From assembly GCA_050157065.1 (NCBI GenBank), contig CP189573.1: 64,000 nucleotides of DNA. The stretch is one strand, 5' to 3'. The notes beneath the pieces were generated by a model. It searched no databases, was not told where the DNA came from, and saw only the letters and a program-made list of their open reading frames with translations. The position numbers and the translations under genes were made by a program. This document shows, piece after piece, positions 15,588 through 24,440 of the stretch (positions are counted from its first letter, which is position 1; every line of letters starts with the position of its first letter). Source of the DNA: Avipropionibacterium sp050157065 (GTDB taxonomy: Bacteria; Actinomycetota; Actinomycetes; Propionibacteriales; Propionibacteriaceae).

Positions 15588-17360
15588 ATGCAGAAGGTGT
15601 TGATCGCCAACCGTGGCGAGATCGCGGTCCGGGTCATCCGGGCCTGCGCCGAAGCCGGCTACGCCTCGGTCGCGGTCTACGCCGACCAGGACGCCGAAGC
15701 GTTGCACGTCCGGCTGGCCGACGAGGCGTACGGGCTGGGTGGCACCACCGCGGCCGACACCTACCTCGACATCGAGTCGTTGCTGGCTGCGGCGGACCGG
15801 TCCGGTGCCGACGCCGTCCACCCCGGGTACGGGTTCCTGTCCGAGAGTGCGGACTTCGCCCGCGCGGTGGAGGAGGCGGGGCTGACCTGGATCGGCCCGA
15901 CCCCCGACAGCATCGACAAGTTGGGCGACAAGGTGACCGCCCGCCGGATCGCCGAACAGGTCGGGGCGCCGCTGGTGCCCGGGCTCGATCGGCCGCTCGC
16001 CGATGCCCAGGAGTGCCACGCATTCGCCCAGGAGCACGGATTGCCGGTGGTGATCAAGGCCGCGTACGGCGGCGGTGGCCGCGGGATGAAGGTGGTCCGC
16101 GAGCTCGACGAGGTGGCGTCGTCGTACGAGTCGGCCGTCCGGGAGGCGGTCGGTGCATTCGGACGGGGCGAATGCTTCGTCGAACGGTTCCTCGACCGAC
16201 CGCGTCACGTGGAGGCCCAGGTGGTCGGCGACGGGCAGGGCACCGTGGTCGTCGTGGGGGACCGTGACTGCTCGTTGCAGCGCCGCAGTCAGAAGCTCGT
16301 CGAGGAGGCCCCGGCGCCGGGACTGACCACCGAGCAACGGGAACGGGTCCACAGCGCGGCCCGTGACATCTGTGCCGCGGTGAACTATCGCGGTGCCGGG
16401 ACGGTGGAGTTCCTGCTCGGTGAGGACGGGGTGCTGACCTTCCTGGAGGTCAACACCCGGCTGCAGGTCGAGCATCCGGTGACCGAGGCGGTGACCGGCG
16501 TCGACCTGGTCCGTGAGCAGTTCCGGATCGCTGAGGGGCAAGGGTTGTCGATCACGAAGACCCCGACCCCGGTCGGACACGCACTGGAGTTGCGCATCAA
16601 CGCCGAGGACCCGGCACGGGGCTTCCTGCCGAGCCCGGGACGGGTGACGGGCCTGCGGGTGCCCGCCGGGCCGGGGATCCGGTGGGATGCCGGCGTCGAG
16701 GTCGGTGACGTCGTCCAGCCGGCGTTCGACTCGATGCTTGCGAAGTTGATCATCGTCGCACCGGACCGGGATGCGGTGCTGGTACGCACCCGGCGGGCCT
16801 TGCGCGAGCTGGCCGTCGAGGGTCCGGCGACCGTCGTACCGTTCCTGGGCCTGTTGCTGGACGATGCGGACTTCTCCACCGACGGTTTCGCGGTCAGCAC
16901 GCAGTGGATCGAGACCGTGGCCATGCCGCGGATCCAACAGGGTCAGGTCAGGCCCGATCCCGTTCCGGAGCAGGGAATGCAGCGATTCGGTGTCGAGCTG
17001 GACGGCCGGCGGGTGGTGCTCGGACTGCCGGCGGAACTGCTGCAAGGACTGGCTGGCGCCGGTGGAGCTGCGGCCGCCGGCGGCGCCGGCGACTCCGGTG
17101 GTGCCGCCGATGACACGGCCGTGCTGCCACCGTCGGGGGGTGCGCTGGTGGAATGGTTGGTCGACGACGGCGCAACCGTCGCCGAGAGTGACGACATCGC
17201 CGTCCTGGACGCGATGAAGATGGAGACCCGGGTCAGTGCCCATCGCGCCGGAACCCTGCAGCAGCTGGTCGAGGTCGGCGCCGTGGTGGGTGCCGACGAC
17301 CCGATCGCCAAGATCAACACCGGCGAGCAGGCCGACACGAACGACGAGCAGGGGATATGA
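15588..17360 (+). CDS. Biotin carboxylase with C-terminal biotin carrier domain
   Basis: A 590-aa protein. Residues 1-445 are an AccC-type biotin carboxylase (KVLIANRGEIAVRVIRA at the start, HPGYGFLSE, the glycine-rich AAYGGGGRGMKVV ATP loop, EVNTRLQVEHPVTE). Residues ~510-585 are a lipoyl/biotinyl domain with DAMKMET and biotin-accepting Lys544, joined by a Gly/Ala-rich linker. No carboxyltransferase gene is adjacent. Placement 19 bases after fused pxpBC and 4 bases into the LLM gene implies a role in the same pathway: carboxylating the substrate or an intermediate of the AHS1/AHS2 enzyme, as in urea carboxylase, where those domains act with BC and BCCP (inference). Confidence 0.9.
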   Translation: MQKVLIANRGEIAVRVIRACAEAGYASVAVYADQDAEALHVRLADEAYGLGGTTAADTYLDIESLLAAADRSGADAVHPGYGFLSESADFARAVEEAGLTWIGPTPDSIDKLGDKVTARRIAEQVGAPLVPGLDRPLADAQECHAFAQEHGLPVVIKAAYGGGGRGMKVVRELDEVASSYESAVREAVGAFGRGECFVERFLDRPRHVEAQVVGDGQGTVVVVGDRDCSLQRRSQKLVEEAPAPGLTTEQRERVHSAARDICAAVNYRGAGTVEFLLGEDGVLTFLEVNTRLQVEHPVTEAVTGVDLVREQFRIAEGQGLSITKTPTPVGHALELRINAEDPARGFLPSPGRVTGLRVPAGPGIRWDAGVEVGDVVQPAFDSMLAKLIIVAPDRDAVLVRTRRALRELAVEGPATVVPFLGLLLDDADFSTDGFAVSTQWIETVAMPRIQQGQVRPDPVPEQGMQRFGVELDGRRVVLGLPAELLQGLAGAGGAAAAGGAGDSGGAADDTAVLPPSGGALVEWLVDDGATVAESDDIAVLDAMKMETRVSAHRAGTLQQLVEVGAVVGADDPIAKINTGEQADTNDEQGI

Positions 17361-18358
17361 CGGTGGCTGATCAACTCGAGGTGTCGATCCGGGTGCCGCT
17401 GGGCAGCCCGTTGCCCAAGCTGGCCGAGTACGCCGCCGTCTGTGAACAGGCGGGACTCTCCGGGGTCGGCGTACCCGACCACCACCACACCGGACGTGAC
17501 GCGTACGTGGCGTTGGCGGCGATGGCACACACCACCAACGCGCTGCGACTGTTCCCGGCAACCTCCAACACGGTGACCCGACACCCGCTGGTGCTGGCCT
17601 CGCTGCTCAACTCGCTCGACGAGCTGGCGCCGGGACGGGCCATGCTCACCGTGGCCCCCGGCTTCCTGTCGGTGGAGAAGGCGGGCGCGGCACCGGAGCG
17701 TCGGGCCCGGCTCAAGGAGGTCCTGCTGGCGCTGCGCGGCCTGATCAACACCGGGAAGGCCGAGTTCGACGGGCAGCCGTTGCACCTCGACAGCCGCCCC
17801 GCCGACGGGGCCGAGGTGATCCTGCTGGCGTCGGGGCCGAAGCTGCTCGAGCTGGCGGGGGAGGCCGCCGACGGCGTGATGATGTTGGTCGGCCTGCATC
17901 CCGACGGGGTCGCGGCTGCGCGCGACCACGTCCGGCGCGGTGCCGAGCGGGCCGGCCGGGACCCCGACAGCATCGCCGAGATCTTCATCACCCCGTTCGG
18001 GTTGGGTGAGCGGACCGAGCTGCGGCGCTACCCGCAGGGCTGGTTCCGGGAGGGGCAGCCGTGGCTGCGCTACCCCAGTGTGTCCAACCTGCGGTGGCTC
18101 CGCGCGTCCGGCATCGACATCGCCGACGACTTCGACCCGGGGAGTGTGTCGGACGAGCAGGCCGACCAGGTGCTCGATGCGTTCGGGCTGTTCGGCACCG
18201 CCGAGGAGTGCGCCGACCGCCTGGTCCGGGCCCGCGAGGAACTGGGCCTGCGGCGGATGTTCCTGTTCCCCGACCACACTTGGGACAACCACTACGAGTT
18301 CCCGGCCGACCACGTCCGGGCCTTCGCCGACGTGATCGGTCCGCGGATCAACCGCTGA
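17357..18358 (+). CDS. LLM-class flavin-dependent oxidoreductase
   Basis: A 333-aa TIM-barrel flavoprotein of the luciferase-like monooxygenase group, probably using FMN or F420. Visible features are VPDHHHTGRDAYVALAAMA, TSNTVTRHPLVLA, LASGPKLLELAGEAADG and a C-terminal FGTAEECADRLVRAREEL. Its ATG overlaps the biotin carboxylase stop (ATGA), so it is translated with the oxoprolinase operon as its last member. Substrate unknown; one possibility is oxidation of the compound that enters the oxoprolinase or carboxylase step. Confidence 0.85.
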   Translation: MTVADQLEVSIRVPLGSPLPKLAEYAAVCEQAGLSGVGVPDHHHTGRDAYVALAAMAHTTNALRLFPATSNTVTRHPLVLASLLNSLDELAPGRAMLTVAPGFLSVEKAGAAPERRARLKEVLLALRGLINTGKAEFDGQPLHLDSRPADGAEVILLASGPKLLELAGEAADGVMMLVGLHPDGVAAARDHVRRGAERAGRDPDSIAEIFITPFGLGERTELRRYPQGWFREGQPWLRYPSVSNLRWLRASGIDIADDFDPGSVSDEQADQVLDAFGLFGTAEECADRLVRAREELGLRRMFLFPDHTWDNHYEFPADHVRAFADVIGPRINR

Positions 18359-18476
18359 ACCCGCCGCGCACTCCGGCCCCGTGCCCCCGGACCGGCCGCC
18401 CAGGGCCTGCGGATTCGGATAGGTTTGACGACCGACCGGCGACACCACCGCCGCGGTCGACGATGCGGAGGACCCG

Positions 18477-19268
18477 ATGACGCCCGGCACCACTTGGTCG
18501 GTGTTCACCAAGCCGTGGCCGACCTTGGCCGCCCCCGAGCTGGCGTCGGTCGTCCACGCGATGGGCCTGACGGCCGTGGAGCTCCCGGTCCGCCCCGGCT
18601 GTGCGGTCGAGCCGGAGCATGCTGCCGACGCGTTGCCGCGCTACGCCGCCGAGCTGGCCGAGCACGGGGTGGTGATCAGCAGCGTCGCCGCGGACCCGAC
18701 CGAGGCGGTGCTGGCCGGTTGCCGGGCTGCCGGTGTCGACCTGGTCCGGATGATGGCGCGGATCGACGGGGACCACCGCGCCGGGATCGCCACCTGGCAC
18801 CGTCGACTCGACGCCCTGGTCGAGCCGGTCGCCCGGTACGGCGTCGCGGTCGGCCTGCAACCGCACGAGGGACCGTACGTGCCGACGGCACTGGCCATGA
18901 TGGAACTGCTGGATCCGTTGCCCAGCAAGGGTTTCGGCCTGGTCTGGGACGCCGGGCACGAAGGGCTCGGCGGGGACGACCCACGGCGGAGCATCGACGC
19001 CGCGTACGAGCGGATCCTGCAGGTCAACCTGAAGAACGCGCGATGGGTGCCGACCGACCTGACCGACGCCGCGGGCCAACCCCGACGCCGGCCGGAGTGG
19101 GTCGCCGGCGGTGAGGGCAGCTGTGACTGGGGTGTGGTGCTGCACCACCTCGCCCGGCACGGCTATGGCGGCCCCTTCTGCCTGCCCGCCGAGTACTCCG
19201 CCGAGCAGGCCGACGTGAGCCGGCTCGTCCGAGATGATCATGCGCTGGCCCGCTCCCTGTTCCACTGA
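18477..19268 (+). CDS. Sugar phosphate isomerase/epimerase-family TIM barrel
   Basis: A 263-aa member of the xylose isomerase-like TIM barrel (AP endonuclease 2) superfamily. Seen are an early VFTKPWPTL strand, GLTAVELPVRPG, a central VGLQPHEGPYVPTA with the metal Glu/His region, VWDAGHEG, and VNLKNARW before a late CLPAEYS. These proteins isomerise or epimerise sugars or inositol derivatives. Upstream, 118 bases separate it from the LLM gene, with TAGGTT near 18420 as a possible -10. The heparinase-like gene follows after 28 bases, so the two probably act on the same uronic-acid or amino-sugar substrate. Confidence 0.8.
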   Translation: MTPGTTWSVFTKPWPTLAAPELASVVHAMGLTAVELPVRPGCAVEPEHAADALPRYAAELAEHGVVISSVAADPTEAVLAGCRAAGVDLVRMMARIDGDHRAGIATWHRRLDALVEPVARYGVAVGLQPHEGPYVPTALAMMELLDPLPSKGFGLVWDAGHEGLGGDDPRRSIDAAYERILQVNLKNARWVPTDLTDAAGQPRRRPEWVAGGEGSCDWGVVLHHLARHGYGGPFCLPAEYSAEQADVSRLVRDDHALARSLFH

Positions 19269-19296
19269 CTCGCCGCCGTCGACACGAGGACCCGCC

Positions 19297-20889
19297 ATGA
19301 CATCACCGGACACCGAACCGACCACCCGGGCGGCACACGTCGTGCTGCCGAACGAGCGCGGCGGTTGGTGGCACGAGTACGTGTGCCCGGTGCACGGCAC
19401 CGAACTGCTGCACGACGACATGCTCGGCGGGACGTTCCCGCCGGCCGGGGTGCGGTGCCCGCACGGCTGCCTGCTCGACACTCCGGCCATCCGGGGTGCC
19501 TGGACGGTGCTGGCGCACCAGGCCTGCGCGGTCCGGATCCGCGACCTCGCACTCGCCGGCCCCGACCATGATCAACAGGTGCTGGACGTGCTCACCCAGT
19601 GGGCGGAGCTGTACGCCGGACTCGATTCCGATCATGAGGGATCGCAGGCCTGGATGCTGCGCGGGAGGCTGTTCCACCAGGCCCTCACCGAGGCGATCTG
19701 GGCGGTGCACATCGGGCGAGCGTGCTGGGCGTTGCGCGACCGCGAGGTGGTGCTGCCGACCCAGGTCGACGCCCTCCTCACCGGGCTGGTCGAGGCGGCG
19801 GCGACCGCCCGGGAAACCCTGCTGGGGCAGGGAAGGTTCACCTCGAACTTCGTTGCCTGGCTGGACGCCGCCGGGGCCGTCTGCAGCCGCGACGAGGGCT
19901 GGCTGACCGGCGACCACGGGACGTACGCACATCTGCGGGCGGCGGTGCTGCCCGACGGCTGGCAGTGGGAGGCGAGCACCTACTACCACTCGTTCGTGCT
20001 GCGGGCCTGTCTGGTCGCGATCGACGGGGTGCCCGGTGCCGTCGTACCGGACGACGTCGCCGAACGGCTGGCCGCGATGCGGCGCGTACTGCAGGACCTG
20101 CGGACCGGGTCGGGAGAGCTGCCGGCACTGCACGACGGGCCGTACCGTCGGCCCGGCTACGACGCCGAGCTGGCCGAGCTGGACCTCGCCGCCGACCTTC
20201 CGGCCGGACCGGCGACCTCGGTGGTGGTCCAGCCGGACGGTGGGTACGCGGTGCTGCGACGCCCCGGCCTGCAGGCGGTGGTCGCCTTCGGACCGCACGG
20301 CAGCTCACACGGCCACTTCGACACCCTGTCGCTGTTGCTGTACGGCGACCGGTCCCCGTTCCAGGCCGACCCCGGGCAGGTGCCGTACGGGCACCGGTAC
20401 TGGCGGACCCACTACGCCAGCACCACGGCCCACCCGACCTTCAGCATCGACGGTCATGATCAGGAGGCCGGGCCGGGCGAGTTGATCAGCCACGACGACA
20501 CGTCGGTCGTGGTGGCGAGTGCGCTGGCGTACCCGGGCGTCCACGCGACCCGGAGCCTGCGGCTCACCGACGCCGGTCTGGTCGACGAGCTGACCGTACG
20601 GTGTGACCGCCCGCACCGGATCGCCCTGCACCTGCGACCCGTCGGTGGCTTCCGGGTGACCCACCACCCCAACGGTGTGACGACCCACTGGGCCGGGGAC
20701 GGGGAACACCTGGTCGGGGAGCACGAGGTGACGGCACCCGCCGAGGTGCTGCTGCGACCCGGCCCCGGGCCCGCGGATGACCCGCAACGCGGTGTCCCGC
20801 ACCTGGACTGGGTGGCCGTCGACAGCACCGACGTCACGTTCCGCTCCACCTACCGGGTGGTCGACGGGGCCGACGCCACCCACCGCTGA
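19297..20889 (+). CDS. Heparinase II/III-family protein
   Basis: A 530-aa protein with the two-part layout of heparinase II/III-like polysaccharide lyases: an N-terminal alpha/alpha toroid (LFHQALTEAIWAVHIGRACW, WQWEASTYYHSFVL with likely catalytic Tyr/His) and a C-terminal beta-sheet domain that starts near GGYAVLRRPGLQAVVAFGPHGSSHGHFDTLSLLLYG. That GHFD stretch is the signature of the PF07940 domain. An N-terminal CPVHGTEL and RCPHGCLLD pair may bind zinc. No signal peptide is seen at ATG 19297, so it would act in the cytoplasm on imported oligosaccharides. It is coupled to the isomerase gene upstream. Confidence 0.85.
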   Translation: MTSPDTEPTTRAAHVVLPNERGGWWHEYVCPVHGTELLHDDMLGGTFPPAGVRCPHGCLLDTPAIRGAWTVLAHQACAVRIRDLALAGPDHDQQVLDVLTQWAELYAGLDSDHEGSQAWMLRGRLFHQALTEAIWAVHIGRACWALRDREVVLPTQVDALLTGLVEAAATARETLLGQGRFTSNFVAWLDAAGAVCSRDEGWLTGDHGTYAHLRAAVLPDGWQWEASTYYHSFVLRACLVAIDGVPGAVVPDDVAERLAAMRRVLQDLRTGSGELPALHDGPYRRPGYDAELAELDLAADLPAGPATSVVVQPDGGYAVLRRPGLQAVVAFGPHGSSHGHFDTLSLLLYGDRSPFQADPGQVPYGHRYWRTHYASTTAHPTFSIDGHDQEAGPGELISHDDTSVVVASALAYPGVHATRSLRLTDAGLVDELTVRCDRPHRIALHLRPVGGFRVTHHPNGVTTHWAGDGEHLVGEHEVTAPAEVLLRPGPGPADDPQRGVPHLDWVAVDSTDVTFRSTYRVVDGADATHR

Positions 20890-20932
20890 GCGGGCCGGAG
20901 TGCGTCGAATCGGCGCTGTCGGTGGGCTGGCC

Positions 20933-20938
20933 TACGAT
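20933..20938 (+). promoter_or_regulatory. -10 box upstream of hemL
   Basis: TACGAT matches TANNNT. Transcription would start near 20945, leaving a ~27-base leader with GAGGA (20962-20966) before ATG 20972. No clear -35. It separates the haem/cytochrome cluster from the heparinase operon. Confidence 0.4.
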
Positions 20939-20971
20939 GGCTGGGCCATGATCGTCGACCGCGAGGACCCC

Positions 20972-22291
20972 ATGCCTGACAGCCGTTCCGCCGAACTCTT
21001 CGCGCGCGCCCAGCAGGTGATCCCGGGTGGGGTCAACTCGCCGGTCCGGGCGTTCGCCTCGGTCGGCGGCACCCCCCGGTTCATCGCGAGCGCCCGGGGT
21101 GCGTACCTGGTCGACGTGGACGGCAACGAGCTGGTCGACCTGGTCTGCTCGTGGGGGCCGATGCTGTTGGGCCACGCCCACCCCGAGGTGATCGAGGCGG
21201 TGACCCGAACCGCCGCCGGCGGCACCTCGTACGGTGCCCCCACCGAGGCGGAGGTCGAGCTGGCGGCCGCCATCGTCGACCGCACCCCCGTCGAGCAGGT
21301 GCGGCTGGTCAACTCCGGCACCGAGGCCACGATGAGCGTGTTGCGGCTGGCTCGCGGCATCACCGGCCGCGACCTGGTGGTGAAGTTCGCCGGCTGCTAC
21401 CACGGCCACGCCGACGCGCTGCTGGCCGAGGCCGGTTCCGGCGTCGCCACGCTCGCCCTGCCGGGCACCCCCGGCGTCACGGCCGGGACCACCGCCGACA
21501 CGCTCGTGCTGCCGTACAACGATCGTGACGCCGTCACCGCCGCGTTCGCCGAGCACGGCGACCGGATCGCCTGCATCATCACCGAGGCCGCCGCGGGCAA
21601 CATGGGCGTCGTCGCCCCTGCCACGGTCGCCGGGGTCTCGTTCAACGAGTTCCTGCGCCGGGCCTGCCACGACCACGGGGCGCTGTACGTGTCCGACGAG
21701 GTGATGACCGGGTTCCGCGTGTCGGCCAGCGGACAGTTCGGCCGCGACGGCGTGACGCCCGACCTGATGACCTTCGGCAAGGTGATGGGCGGCGGGTTCC
21801 CGGCGGCCGCGTTCGGTGGCCGCGCCGAGCTGATGCAGCACCTGGCACCGGTCGGCGGGGTCTACCAGGCCGGCACGCTGTCGGGCAATCCGGTGGCCAC
21901 CAGCGCCGGGCTGACCACGCTGCGGCTCGCCACCGCGGAGGTGTACGACCACCTCGACCGGGTCTCGGCCCGGCTGCAGGACGAGGTCCGTACGGCATTC
22001 ACCGCGGCCGGGGTGCCGCACGTGATCGGCAGCGCCGGCAACCTGTTCAGCGTCTTCCTGACCGACCTGGCCGAGGTGCACGACTACGCCGACGCGAGGA
22101 CCACCGACACCACCGCGTACGCGGCCTTCTTCCACGCCATGTTGGACGCCGGGATCCACCTGCCACCCAGCGCGTACGAGGCGTGGTTCCTGTCGTCGGC
22201 CCACGACGACGCCGTGCTCGACCGGGTCGTCGCCGCACTGCCCGGGGCCGCCCGGGCCGCCGCGGCCGCGACCACCGGTGCCACCAGCTGA
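20972..22291 (+). CDS. hemL: Glutamate-1-semialdehyde 2,1-aminomutase
   Basis: PLP enzyme that makes 5-aminolevulinate from the HemA product, feeding HemB. Full length at 439 aa. PLP-lysine is Lys270 in TFGKVMGGGFP, with SGTEATMSVLRLARG, CYHGHADALL and SDEVMTGFR upstream. I use ATG 20972 because homologues start near this S-x-x-LFxRA motif and GAGGA sits 5 bases before it. ATG 20948, 9 bases after a TACGAT box, would give a leaderless version with eight extra residues. It is separated from the rex-hem operon by 12 kb and leads the cytochrome c assembly genes instead. Confidence 0.95.
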   Translation: MPDSRSAELFARAQQVIPGGVNSPVRAFASVGGTPRFIASARGAYLVDVDGNELVDLVCSWGPMLLGHAHPEVIEAVTRTAAGGTSYGAPTEAEVELAAAIVDRTPVEQVRLVNSGTEATMSVLRLARGITGRDLVVKFAGCYHGHADALLAEAGSGVATLALPGTPGVTAGTTADTLVLPYNDRDAVTAAFAEHGDRIACIITEAAAGNMGVVAPATVAGVSFNEFLRRACHDHGALYVSDEVMTGFRVSASGQFGRDGVTPDLMTFGKVMGGGFPAAAFGGRAELMQHLAPVGGVYQAGTLSGNPVATSAGLTTLRLATAEVYDHLDRVSARLQDEVRTAFTAAGVPHVIGSAGNLFSVFLTDLAEVHDYADARTTDTTAYAAFFHAMLDAGIHLPPSAYEAWFLSSAHDDAVLDRVVAALPGAARAAAAATTGATS

Positions 22292-22377
22292 ACCCGACCG
22301 AGATCGCCGGGCGGCCACGGGTTGGTGCGCGTGGCAGAATGGGCCCGGAGCGTCCGTGCCCGAGTGAGGAGAACTGC

Positions 22378-23037
22378 ATGTCCGACGGCGACCGCACCGT
22401 GGTGCACCTGGTGCGTCACGGCGAGGTTCACAACCCCGGTGGTGTGCTGTACGGGCGGCTGCCCGACTTCCACCTGTCCGACCTCGGCATCCAGATGGCC
22501 GAGGTGGCGGCCGAGTGGTCCCGGGACCGCGACATCACCCACCTGCGCTGCTCGCCGCTGGAGCGGGCGCAGGAGACGATGGCGCCGATCGCCGAGCTGC
22601 GGCCCGAGCTGTCGGTGGTGACCGACGGTCGGGTGATCGAGGCGAGCAACCAGTTCGAGGGCAAGGTGTTCAACGCCTCGTCGAAGACCCTGCTCGACCC
22701 GCGCAACTGGTGGCTGCTCCGCAACCCGCTGCGGCCCAGCTGGGGGGAGCGCTACACCGACATCGTCGCCCGGATGCGGCTCGCCATCGCCGACGCCGCC
22801 GAAGCGGCCAAGGGGCACGAGGCCCTGATCGTGTCGCACCAGCTGCCGATCTGGATGGCCCGCTGTGACGCGGTGGGCAAGTCGCTGGTCCACGATCCGC
22901 GCAAGCGTGAGTGCCGGCTCGCCAGCGTGACCTCGTTCACGCTGATCGACGGTCGGGTCACCTCGGTCGCCTACACCGAGCCCGCGAAGGACCTGTTGCT
23001 GGAACAGAAGACGAAGAAGTTCGTGGCCGGGGCGTGA
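22378..23037 (+). CDS. Histidine phosphatase family protein
   Basis: A 219-aa phosphoglycerate mutase-like enzyme. The catalytic RHGE is in VVHLVRHGEVHNPGGVLYGRLPDFHLSDLG, the second histidine in ALIVSHQLP, and the SPLERAQET phosphate-pocket segment is present. GAGGAG lies 7 bases before ATG 22378. Proteins of this type are regularly encoded between hemL and the ResA/ccdA genes in actinobacteria; the substrate is not known. Its stop overlaps a possible GTG start of the next gene. Confidence 0.87.
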   Translation: MSDGDRTVVHLVRHGEVHNPGGVLYGRLPDFHLSDLGIQMAEVAAEWSRDRDITHLRCSPLERAQETMAPIAELRPELSVVTDGRVIEASNQFEGKVFNASSKTLLDPRNWWLLRNPLRPSWGERYTDIVARMRLAIADAAEAAKGHEALIVSHQLPIWMARCDAVGKSLVHDPRKRECRLASVTSFTLIDGRVTSVAYTEPAKDLLLEQKTKKFVAGA

Positions 23038-23039
23038 CC

Positions 23040-23669
23040 ATGGTCGGGCGGTGGTCGGAACGGCGGTGGGTGGAACGGCGGTCGGCGGGCCGCCGGTGGG
23101 CGGGCCGTCGGGGGCTGGGCGCGGTGGTGGCACTCGTGCTGCTGGCGCTGTTGTCGGCCTGCAACAGCGGTCCGACCGAGACTGCTGGCCAGGGGTTCGT
23201 CGAGGCCGAGCCGGGCGTGACCCAGGTGCCGCCGGCGGAGCGGCAGGCCGCGCCGGTGGTGCACGGCACCAGCCTGGACGGTGAGCCGCTGTCGACCGAG
23301 GACTACCCGGGCAAGGTGATCGTGATCAACGTCTGGGGTTCGTGGTGCCCGCCCTGCCGCGCGGAGGCCCCCGACCTGGTGGCCGCCGCCGACCAGACCG
23401 CGGAGGTCGCCCAGTTCATCGGTCTCAACATCCGCGACCCCGACCCGGCGCAGGCGCAGGCGTTCGTGCGTGCGTTCGACATCACCTATCCGAGCATCTA
23501 CGACCCGTCGGGTGCCGAACTGCTCAAGTTCGCCGACCACCTGCCGCCGGGGATGATTCCGTCCACCCTGGTGATCGACGCCGACGGCCGGGTCGCGGCC
23601 CGAGTCATCGGCGTGATCAGTACGGGGTCGTTGGTCGCTCTGGTCAACGACGTGGCCGAGGGACGCTGA
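23040..23669 (+). CDS. TlpA/ResA-type thioredoxin-fold lipoprotein
   Basis: A 209-aa exported thiol-disulfide protein. A basic N-terminus with many Arg, one hydrophobic segment and a lipobox ending in Cys41 (LLSAC) anchor it outside the membrane. The redox motif WCPPC (Cys103, Cys106) follows VINVWGSW, and the cis-proline IPSTLVIDADG is present. In system II cytochrome c maturation such proteins keep the CXXCH haem-binding cysteines of apocytochromes reduced, taking electrons from CcdA, encoded next. GTG 23034 is an alternative start overlapping the previous stop. Confidence 0.9.
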   Translation: MVGRWSERRWVERRSAGRRWAGRRGLGAVVALVLLALLSACNSGPTETAGQGFVEAEPGVTQVPPAERQAAPVVHGTSLDGEPLSTEDYPGKVIVINVWGSWCPPCRAEAPDLVAAADQTAEVAQFIGLNIRDPDPAQAQAFVRAFDITYPSIYDPSGAELLKFADHLPPGMIPSTLVIDADGRVAARVIGVISTGSLVALVNDVAEGR

Positions 23670-23673
23670 GGCC

Positions 23674-24438
23674 ATGATCCCCCTCGACATCGGGCAGTGG
23701 GCGGCCGAAGCCGTCGCCTCCTCCATGATCATCGCGATCCCGGTGGCCCTGCTGGCCGGGCTGGTGTCCTTCTTCTCCCCGTGCGTCGTGCCGCTGCTGC
23801 CGGGCTACCTGTCGTACGCGACCGGGCTCAGCGCGACCGAGGTGGTGGAGGGGCGTGGCAACAAGGGCCGGATGCTGGCCGGGGCGTCACTCTTCGTCCT
23901 CGGGTTCGCGGCGGTGTTCGTGCTGACCGGCGCGATCGCCGGTGGCGCGGGCCGTACGTTGCTGGAGTGGCGTGACGTGATCACCCGGGTGCTCGGGGTG
24001 GTGGTGATCATCGTCGGACTGATCTTCGCCGGCTGGTTGCCGATCGGTCGCCGTGACCTGCGGCTCAACCGGGTGCCCGCCGTCGGGGTTGCCGGGGCCC
24101 CGCTGCTCGGCGTCGTCTTCGGGCTGGGCTGGACCCCGTGCATCGGCCCGACGTTGACGGTCGTGATCTCGATGGCCTGGACCGAGGGTTCGGCGGTCCG
24201 CGGTGCCCTGTTGGCGTTCGTGTACGCCCTTGGGCTCGGCCTGCCGTTCGTGCTGGTCGCCCTCGGGTTCACCAGGTTGACCAAGGTGGTCGACGTGATG
24301 CGGCGTCACCAGCGGTTGATCATGCGCATCGGCGGGGTGGCGATGATCATCGTCGGCATCATGCTCGTCACGGGCCTGTGGGACCTGCTGATGGCCCAGG
24401 CCCGCAATCTCATCGCGCTCTTCACCCCGGTGATCTGA
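23674..24438 (+). CDS. ccdA: Cytochrome c biogenesis protein CcdA
   Basis: A 254-aa membrane protein with six hydrophobic segments that carries reducing equivalents across the membrane to the ResA-like protein. The two redox cysteines sit in the family motifs FFSPCVVPLLPGYLSY (TM1) and GLGWTPCIGPTL (TM4). It starts 4 bases after the preceding stop and is followed 2 bases later by resB, so the cluster is one operon. Confidence 0.93.
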   Translation: MIPLDIGQWAAEAVASSMIIAIPVALLAGLVSFFSPCVVPLLPGYLSYATGLSATEVVEGRGNKGRMLAGASLFVLGFAAVFVLTGAIAGGAGRTLLEWRDVITRVLGVVVIIVGLIFAGWLPIGRRDLRLNRVPAVGVAGAPLLGVVFGLGWTPCIGPTLTVVISMAWTEGSAVRGALLAFVYALGLGLPFVLVALGFTRLTKVVDVMRRHQRLIMRIGGVAMIIVGIMLVTGLWDLLMAQARNLIALFTPVI

Positions 24439-24440
24439 TC

